DNA from: Planctomycetota bacterium
Lineage (GTDB): Bacteria > Planctomycetota > Phycisphaerae > Sedimentisphaerales > Anaerobacaceae
NCBI GenBank assembly: GCA_019456255.1
Contig: VRUG01000018.1
Span: forward strand, 1 to 61,819
Reading direction: 5' to 3'
DNA length: 61,819 bases
Shown in pieces: positions 56,155-61,819 of this stretch. Below the pieces are notes generated by a model. That model did not search any database, was not told the DNA's origin, and was given only the letters and a program-made list of their open reading frames with translations. A program made the translations under genes and the position numbers. Numbering within the stretch: the stretch's first letter is position 1; each line of letters begins with the position of its first letter.

Positions 56155-56628
56155 ATGAAGTTCATTCTGATTGACAAAGTAATATCGCTTGAAAGCGGCA
56201 AATCTATCAAGACAGTTAAGAATGTATCGCTGTCCGAAGAGTATTTGGCCGACCATTTTCCAGCATTTCCGGTATTGCCTGGAGTATTATTGCTGGAGGG
56301 ATTGATAGAGTCGGCGGCGTGGCTTGTTCGCGAAAAAGAAAATTTTGCACACAGTATGGTATTGCTTGAGCAGGCAAGAAATGTAAAATATAAGAGTTTT
56401 TTGGCACCTGGCGAACAAATCGAGTATACTATTGAGGTCAAAACTATCGAAGAAAATGTAAGCAGCTTTAAGGGCTTTGGTGAATCGAACGGAGAGAGAA
56501 TTGTTGAAGCCAGATTAGGGCTTAGACATTTTAATCTTGCAGATGAAAAATCGTCGATGGCAATGATTGATTCCGAAGTAGTGGACGAGATGAAAAAACG
56601 TTGGCGGCTGCTTAGAAATAAAACATAG
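56155..56628 (+). CDS. FabZ-type 3-hydroxyacyl-ACP dehydratase-like protein (1)
   Basis: 157 residues, hot-dog fold. His34 (DHFPAFPVLPG) and Glu48 (LLLEGLIES) align with the FabZ catalytic His and Glu. The usual EAMAQ context is changed to EGLIES, so its activity may be altered. The ATG at 56155 follows TAGGTG; a TTG 11 codons upstream is less likely. First gene of a five-gene acyl cassette (dehydratase, ACP, dehydratase, KS-like, KS). Confidence 0.86.
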   Translation: MKFILIDKVISLESGKSIKTVKNVSLSEEYLADHFPAFPVLPGVLLLEGLIESAAWLVREKENFAHSMVLLEQARNVKYKSFLAPGEQIEYTIEVKTIEENVSSFKGFGESNGERIVEARLGLRHFNLADEKSSMAMIDSEVVDEMKKRWRLLRNKT

Positions 56629-56678
56629 GAAATTAAAAGGACTGTAAAAGATTTTTAGGATACTGGAGGTACAGCAAT

Positions 56679-57074
56679 ATGGCAATGAGTCGGGATGAAA
56701 TTTTTAGTGAAGTTCAGGAAGTTCTTGTTGAAGCGTTGGGCGTTGACGATGATGAGGCGACTGGCGAAGCGACATTGATGGGTGACCTTGGTGCAGAGAG
56801 CATCGACTTTCTTGACATAGTATTTCGTCTGGAAAAAGCATTTGGAATTAAGATACCTCGTGAGGAACTTTTTCCAATTGAGAATTTGATGAGTAACCCT
56901 GAGTATGTCAGTGCCGGTAAGATGACCGAGACGGGCCTGGTTGAACTTCGTACGAAGATGCCTCACACGGATTTCGCCGCATTTGAAAGTGACCCTGATA
57001 TAAACAAGTTAGGCGATTTGTTTACGGTCAACTCGATAGTGAATTATGTTGAATCGAAGTTGAATGCTGCATAG
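56679..57074 (+). CDS. Elongated acyl carrier protein
   Basis: 131 residues against the usual ~80. Ser41 in GAESIDFLD is the phosphopantetheine site, and helix I and II positions look normal. Between the helix II region (FRLEKAFGIKIP) and the final helix (VNSIVNYVESKLNAA) there are about 45 extra residues (NLMSNPEYVSAGKMTE and onward). A strong GGAGG lies nine bases before the ATG. It sits between the two dehydratases, so it probably carries the intermediates of this cassette. Confidence 0.9.
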   Translation: MAMSRDEIFSEVQEVLVEALGVDDDEATGEATLMGDLGAESIDFLDIVFRLEKAFGIKIPREELFPIENLMSNPEYVSAGKMTETGLVELRTKMPHTDFAAFESDPDINKLGDLFTVNSIVNYVESKLNAA

Positions 57075-57097
57075 CAATTAGAATATTAATCAGAACA

Positions 57098-57138
57098 ATT
57101 AGCGGCTGACCTGTTATCAGGCATCAAAGCCGCTAATT
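57098..57138 (+). terminator. Hairpin between ACP and second dehydratase
   Basis: AATTAGCGGCT (57098-57108) and AGCCGCTAATT (57128-57138) form a perfect 11-base-pair stem around a 19-base loop, running into TTTT. It could be a partial terminator that raises ACP output over the downstream genes, a common strategy, or an RNA-stability element. The 80-base gap is the widest within the cassette. Confidence 0.55.
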
Positions 57139-57154
57139 TTAATATGGATGAACG

Positions 57155-57631
57155 ATGCGTTGGATATGGATAGACAAGTTTATTGAATTTGAGAGCGGCA
57201 AGCGTGCGGTCTCGGTGAAGAATGTAACGCTTGCAGAGGAACATCTGCACGACCATTTCCCCGGTTTCCCCATAATGCCTGAGTGCCTGATGATCGAGGC
57301 GATGGCACAGACGGCGGGTATCCTTGTTGGTGAGGCCAATAAATTTCAGGAAAAGGTTATTCTGGCGAAAATCAAGAAGGCGGTGTTTTTTCGTTATGTC
57401 CGTCCCGGGGACAGTTTACGGCTTGAGGCCGATATCGAATCTATGGCACCCGAAGCAGCAAGCACTTGTGGGAAAATTCTTTGCGGTGAGAAATTAATCG
57501 CTGAGATAGATTTGATGTTTAGTCATATTGACCAGAATCTTGGGGGAAAAAGTTTTCCCGAAGAGAACTTTGTATTCACGGATATGTTTAAGTCACTTCT
57601 TCAGGGCCCAGCGTTTTCGGAGACGGATTAG
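57155..57631 (+). CDS. FabZ-type 3-hydroxyacyl-ACP dehydratase (2)
   Basis: 158 residues. His34 (DHFPGFPIMPE) and Glu48 (MIEAMAQTA) match the FabZ dyad with the standard EAMAQ context, so this copy looks fully active. N-terminus WIDKFIEFESGKRAVSVKNV is collinear with the first dehydratase. Its last base overlaps the start of the following ketosynthase-like gene, so the two are translationally coupled. A heterodimer with the first dehydratase is plausible. Confidence 0.9.
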   Translation: MRWIWIDKFIEFESGKRAVSVKNVTLAEEHLHDHFPGFPIMPECLMIEAMAQTAGILVGEANKFQEKVILAKIKKAVFFRYVRPGDSLRLEADIESMAPEAASTCGKILCGEKLIAEIDLMFSHIDQNLGGKSFPEENFVFTDMFKSLLQGPAFSETD

Positions 57632-58947
57632 TGAGTTCTGCTCGCGTAGTGATAACCGGCGTTGGTTCGATAAGTTCTGTCGGCAAGACCAGCAGTGAGA
57701 TGTGGGAAAGTCTTTGCGCCGGTGGTTGCGGGATAGATAAGATAACCGCTTTTGACCCGGTTGGGTTTGACTGTAAGATAGCTGGTCAGGTCAACGATTT
57801 TAAAGTGCGCGATTATATTCCGAAATCCTTTCGCAAATCTGTCAAGTTAATGTCGCGTGACATTGAACTTTCCATAGCGGCGGCCGACGAGGCGTTGAGA
57901 AACAGCGGTATTATTACAAAGGGGATGGACCCTGAAAATGTTAACGTCGAAGCTGGTCGTTTTGCGATCAATCTTGGCGCAGGGTTGATAAGCTGTGATC
58001 TGGTTGAGCTTGAACCGTCGGTATCTGCTAGTGTTGTTGATGGTAAGTTTGATATTCAAAAATGGGGCAGCGACGGAATCGAGCAGATAACTCCGTTATG
58101 GCTTTTGAAATATTTGCCTAACATGCTTGCGTGTCACATAGGAATTATTCATGATATTCAGGGCCCGAGCAATTCGCTTACCTGTTCCGAAGTTGCCGGG
58201 CTTTTAGCGATAAATGAGGCGGCCCATATTATAGCACGCGGTGATAGTGACATTGCGTTGGCCGGCGGAGCAGAAGCCAAGGTCAATCCGATGATAATGA
58301 TTCGCCAGTGTCTTCTCGGTCGGGCAACGAGTGACAATAATGATGAGCCTGATAAGGCTCTTAGGCCTTTTGACGCAGACGCGAAGGGTTCGGTATTTGG
58401 CGAAGGTGCGGGAATAGTTATTCTTGAGAGTATCGAACATGCTAAGGGGCGAGATGCCAAGATTTACGCTGAATTAGCGGGTATCGGCGAGAGTACCAAT
58501 ATCAATCCAGTGTACGAGCATCTTGAAGCGGATGGCAAAGGTGTTCAGATAGCGATAGAAAAAGCAATGGCAGAGGCGCAAATCGGCGCCGAAGAACTTG
58601 ATTTAATTATTCCGCACGGTGTTGGCATCGCCGCTGATGACTTAGCTGAATCGAAAGGTATAGAAGCGGCGTTAGGTGAGGCGGTTAGTAAGATACCGGT
58701 CTGGCCTACAAAAAGCATGGTGAGTAATACCGGTGCTGCAGCTGGCGCGATTGATGTTGTTGCCGCTGTTTGTGCAATGAGAGAAGGTAAGATACCGGCG
58801 GCTAAGAATTGCGAAAATAAAATTAAAGGGTGTAATTTGAATATTGTCACCGAGCCGGTTGAAGCTGAATTGAATTATGTATTGTGCTGCGGGTATGGTT
58901 ATGGCGGGCAGACCGCGGCGATAGTTTTGAAAAAGTTTGATGGTTAA
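57631..58947 (+). CDS. Ketosynthase-like protein with replaced nucleophile (chain-length-factor-like)
   Basis: 438 residues, KAS I/II thiolase fold throughout, collinear with the next protein. At the nucleophile position the sequence reads LTCSEVAG, with Glu187 where ketosynthases have Cys; chain-length factors carry Gln there (SEQAG). The first catalytic His is kept (His329, PHG) but the second is Asn366 (SNTG instead of GH). The C-H-H triad thus becomes E-H-N, which argues against condensation activity. It starts on a GTG overlapping the dehydratase stop and is 11 bases before the intact KS, the order of a KS/CLF-like heterodimer. Confidence 0.88.
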   Translation: MSSARVVITGVGSISSVGKTSSEMWESLCAGGCGIDKITAFDPVGFDCKIAGQVNDFKVRDYIPKSFRKSVKLMSRDIELSIAAADEALRNSGIITKGMDPENVNVEAGRFAINLGAGLISCDLVELEPSVSASVVDGKFDIQKWGSDGIEQITPLWLLKYLPNMLACHIGIIHDIQGPSNSLTCSEVAGLLAINEAAHIIARGDSDIALAGGAEAKVNPMIMIRQCLLGRATSDNNDEPDKALRPFDADAKGSVFGEGAGIVILESIEHAKGRDAKIYAELAGIGESTNINPVYEHLEADGKGVQIAIEKAMAEAQIGAEELDLIIPHGVGIAADDLAESKGIEAALGEAVSKIPVWPTKSMVSNTGAAAGAIDVVAAVCAMREGKIPAAKNCENKIKGCNLNIVTEPVEAELNYVLCCGYGYGGQTAAIVLKKFDG

Positions 58948-58958
58948 AAAGTGAACTA

Positions 58959-60281
58959 ATGACAGAAAAAAAACCAAACAAGCGAGTTGTTATAACAGGG
59001 ATAGGAATTGTAAGTCCTATAGGCCATGACGTAGAGACGATGTGGGACGCCCTGCTTAAGGGCAAAAGCGGGATGGCTAAGACGACAATTTTTGACGCGT
59101 CCACTTTTCCTACCAGCTTTAGCGCCGAAGTTAAGGATTATGATTTTACAAAGTACACGAAAAATCCCGAGCTTCATAAGGATGGCCATAGAGGTTCGAA
59201 GTTTGCAATTGGTGCTGCGGCGCAGGCGTGCAAGCAGGCGGGTATCGATGTCGAGAGCGACGAGCCAACAGATGGTATTGACCGGAGGATGATGGGCATC
59301 TATCTTGGAGCTGGTGAAGGCTCGGTCAATAGTGACATATTTATGCAGGCATTAGTGAACACCATGAACAATGAAACCGGAGAGATGGACTGGGGTAAGT
59401 GGGCCGAGGTAGCCTTCGGAGGTCTCGACCCGAAAGATGAACTTGAGCAGGAACCTGGTATGCCGGTTGCGCATCTTGGGTTGTTTACCGGCGCCCGCGG
59501 GCCTACGCGAAGTTGCCTGACGGCGTGTGCGGCGAGTACGCAGGCTGTCGGCGAAGCGGCGATGCTAATCCGCAGGGGTTTGGCAGACATTATGATTGCA
59601 GGCGGTGCACATTCGATGATTCACCCGCTTGGGATAATGGGATTTAATCGATTGACCGCCCTATCGACGAGAAACGATAGCCCGACGACGGCATCGAGAC
59701 CGTTTTCGGCGACGAGAGACGGCTTTGTGATTGGCGAAGGTTCGGCGATATTGATTCTCGAATCTTTGGATAGTGCGGAAAAAAGAGGTGTTCAGATACT
59801 GGCAGAAGTGTTAGGATTTGGCAGCAGTTCGGATGCGTTTAGGATTACCGACATGCACGAAGAGGGACGAGGCGCGATAAAGGCGATAACGGCGGCATTG
59901 GAAGATGCAGGCATAAGCTATAAAGACGTCGATTATATAAACGCACACGGCACGAGCACCACGGAAAATGATTCGATAGAAACAAAAGCGATTAAAGCGG
60001 TATTTAAGGAAGAAGCGAAAAATATTCCGGTCAGTAGCGTCAAAAGCGTGATGGGACATTTGATTGGAGCTACTGGTGCTGCGGAATTGATTTCGTGTTT
60101 GATGGCGATTCGTGATGGTATTATTCCGCCGACAATGAATTTGGAAGAGCCTGACCCTGAGCTTGATTTGGATTACGTTCCTAATAAGGCCCGCAAGGCG
60201 AAAGTTGATATTGCGATGAATGAGTCGTTTGGTTTCGGCGGGCAAAATAATGTTGTAATTGTAAAGCGATATGAAAAATAA
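58959..60281 (+). CDS. Beta-ketoacyl-ACP synthase (FabF type)
   Basis: 440 residues. Intact triad: Cys190 (LTACAAST), His330 (NAHGTSTTEND) and His367 (VMGHLIGATG). Condenses an acyl group with malonyl-ACP. It is the catalytic partner expected for the nucleophile-less protein encoded 11 bases upstream. A fabF symbol is withheld because a dedicated secondary pathway, rather than housekeeping fatty acid synthesis, is equally possible. Confidence 0.92.
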   Translation: MTEKKPNKRVVITGIGIVSPIGHDVETMWDALLKGKSGMAKTTIFDASTFPTSFSAEVKDYDFTKYTKNPELHKDGHRGSKFAIGAAAQACKQAGIDVESDEPTDGIDRRMMGIYLGAGEGSVNSDIFMQALVNTMNNETGEMDWGKWAEVAFGGLDPKDELEQEPGMPVAHLGLFTGARGPTRSCLTACAASTQAVGEAAMLIRRGLADIMIAGGAHSMIHPLGIMGFNRLTALSTRNDSPTTASRPFSATRDGFVIGEGSAILILESLDSAEKRGVQILAEVLGFGSSSDAFRITDMHEEGRGAIKAITAALEDAGISYKDVDYINAHGTSTTENDSIETKAIKAVFKEEAKNIPVSSVKSVMGHLIGATGAAELISCLMAIRDGIIPPTMNLEEPDPELDLDYVPNKARKAKVDIAMNESFGFGGQNNVVIVKRYEK

Positions 60282-60286
60282 AAATT

Positions 60287-61567
60287 ATGATTGATATTAA
60301 AGTAATTCGAGAAAATCCGGAGAAGTTTAAAAAAGCCGCGAAAGATAAACGCTTTGAGGTGGATATCGATAAGCTTCTTGAAATAGATAGTGTTCTTAAA
60401 GGTCATAAGCAGCAGCTTCAAGAGATAACGACTGAGAAAAATAAGCTTGGCAAATCAATTCCTACGCTGGCGGATAGCGAAAAGAAGGCGGCTTTGGACG
60501 GCTTGGCGAGTTTGAAGGAAAACGAAGCTGGTATCAATGATAAGGTCAAGCGGCTGCAACCTGAATATGATTCGTTGATGCAGCAGGTTCCTCAGCCTAC
60601 AGATGATGAGGTGCCAGTTGGTAAAGATGATACGGAAAATGTCGAGCTTAGAAAAGAGGGGACGATTCGCGAATTCGATTTCGAGCCTAAGGACCATATG
60701 GAGTTGGGATTGGCTTTGGATATTATCGATGTCGAGCGAGGAGTCAAATTAGCTGGGACGAGAAATTACTTTTTGAAAGGTGACGGTGCCCTGCTGCACT
60801 GGGCGGTGTTGCGATTTTCGCTGGACTACATGGTGGGCAAAGGGTATGAGCCTATGATGGTTCCGTTGTTGGCTCGCGATGAGGTAATGAGAGGGACCGG
60901 ATATTTTCCGGGCTCGGAAGAGCAGACCTATCAGATGGAAAGAGATGAGCTTAGTTTGGTAGGTACCGCTGAGGTTCCTATGACAGCTTATCACATGGGC
61001 GAAATCTTAAAAGTCGATGAGTTGCCGAAAAAATATGTGTCACTGTCGAGCTGCTTTAGGCGTGAAGCTGGTGCCGCGGGCAAGGACACTTATGGGCTTT
61101 ACAGGATTCATCAGTTCGATAAGGTCGAGCAGGTGGTGATTTGTGAAAATGACGACGACCAGAGTGCGAAATTTCATGAAGAAATATTAGCTAATTCAGA
61201 AGCTGTGATGCAGGCAATGGGATTGCCCTACCGGGTTGTTGCGGTTTGCAGCGGCGATTTGGGTAGAGGCCAGGCGAAAAAATATGACATCGAAGCGTGG
61301 ATGCCGTCGCGCGACAATTACTGCGAGACGCATAGTGCGAGCAAATTCTATGAGTTTCAGGCCCGTCGGATGAATATGCGGTATAAGGATGCGAAAACGA
61401 AAAAGAATATGTTCTGTCACACTCTGAATAATACTGTTATTGCCTCGCCGAGAGTTTTGATACCGATTCTGGAACTTTATCAAAACAAGGACGGCTCGGT
61501 GACAATACCAAAGGTTTTGAGGCCATATATGGGGAACAAGGAAAAGATTACAAAAGAATATATTTAA
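60287..61567 (+). CDS. serS: Seryl-tRNA synthetase
   Basis: 426 residues. N-terminal coiled-coil arm (about 25-105, MIDIKVIRENPEKFKKAA start), then the class II catalytic core: motif 2 SSCFRREAGAAGKDTYGLYR and motif 3 ending EFQARRMNMRY. Charges tRNA-Ser. Starts five bases after the ketosynthase stop, so it shares the transcript with the acyl cassette. End of the recognisable genes in the window. Confidence 0.96.
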   Translation: MIDIKVIRENPEKFKKAAKDKRFEVDIDKLLEIDSVLKGHKQQLQEITTEKNKLGKSIPTLADSEKKAALDGLASLKENEAGINDKVKRLQPEYDSLMQQVPQPTDDEVPVGKDDTENVELRKEGTIREFDFEPKDHMELGLALDIIDVERGVKLAGTRNYFLKGDGALLHWAVLRFSLDYMVGKGYEPMMVPLLARDEVMRGTGYFPGSEEQTYQMERDELSLVGTAEVPMTAYHMGEILKVDELPKKYVSLSSCFRREAGAAGKDTYGLYRIHQFDKVEQVVICENDDDQSAKFHEEILANSEAVMQAMGLPYRVVAVCSGDLGRGQAKKYDIEAWMPSRDNYCETHSASKFYEFQARRMNMRYKDAKTKKNMFCHTLNNTVIASPRVLIPILELYQNKDGSVTIPKVLRPYMGNKEKITKEYI

Positions 61568-61819
61568 TTTTCACTTATAATTACGTCTGTTTTATTACTT
61601 CTCCTTTATTATTAAAAATTTTTCACTTTTATTTTACTCCTTTAAGGTAATTTATCTGTAATTTTTTCACTTAAATAATATATCATAAAATAAAAAGCAG
61701 CCGTAGCTATTAAAGTTAATATTAATTTAACAAACCGATGCCTATAATACTCCCCGAAAACTGGGCGCGTGATTAAGGTGGATTTGTCGTCTGAGACGAT
61801 AATAGTTTCAGGAGACAAA
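61568..61819. other. Right-edge intergenic region with a ribosome-binding-site-like end
   Basis: A/T-rich with several T runs but no strong hairpin after serS. TCGTCTGAGACGA at about 61785-61798 is a short inverted repeat. The final bases TTTCAGGAGACAAA contain AGGAG at a spacing that would suit a plus-strand start codon just beyond the window. No gene is supported inside. Confidence 0.5.

Overview
The window looks like a chromosomal segment from a member of the Planctomycetota, most likely class Phycisphaerae (Sedimentisphaerales-like). The basis is the set of secreted proteins with Cys-rich dockerin-like stretches (CPxGDLxSDC type), lamin-tail domains and CotH kinase domains, together with the NfeD/FloA and HflK/HflC membrane-protein clusters. 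This placement is an inference from gene content; no rRNA or marker tree could be run. No tRNA, rRNA, CRISPR array, insertion sequence or prophage was seen.

Layout. (1) 304-7711, plus strand: two paralogous Na/Pi cotransporters, each with a candidate promoter, then a membrane-microdomain operon (long NfeD protease, short NfeD, FloA flotillin, small membrane protein). (2) 7736-13293, minus strand: a five-gene operon encoding a VTC-type polyphosphate polymerase, a DUF4956 membrane protein, an HlyD-type adaptor, a TolC-type outer-membrane lipoprotein and a secreted lamin-tail/dockerin protein. It is preceded by a good promoter and a structured leader. (3) 13581-26669, minus strand: three very large secreted CotH-kinase proteins in one operon with its own near-consensus promoter, followed upstream by a decayed fourth relative that lost its middle (26955-27790). 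(4) 28028-31692: a TPR protein, a stand-alone response regulator, a small unknown protein and a divergent soluble histidine kinase. (5) 31708-37537: two CNNM/CBS proteins, a PBP4-type D,D-peptidase, the nickel-cofactor enzyme LarC and a methyltransferase.

(6) 37620-54386, minus strand: twelve tightly packed genes, read from the right: polytopic SPFH protein, HflC, HflK, a P1B-type metal ATPase, ABC ATPase, ABC permease, an unknown large membrane-anchored protein, UvrD/PcrA helicase, glucose-6-phosphate isomerase, AEC transporter, mannose-1-phosphate guanylyltransferase and RuvX. (7) 54590-55552: a second ABC permease, then a GNAT acetyltransferase on the opposite strand. (8) 56155-60281, plus strand: a compact type II fatty-acid/polyketide-like cassette with two FabZ-type dehydratases, an elongated acyl carrier protein, a ketosynthase-like protein whose nucleophile is replaced, and an intact ketosynthase. 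Seryl-tRNA synthetase follows.

The two most promising systems are the VTC/DUF4956/HlyD/TolC operon beside three secreted CotH kinases, which could make and export polyphosphate or modify surface proteins, and the KS/chain-length-factor-like lipid or polyene cassette. Both interpretations are inferences from domains and neighbourhood.
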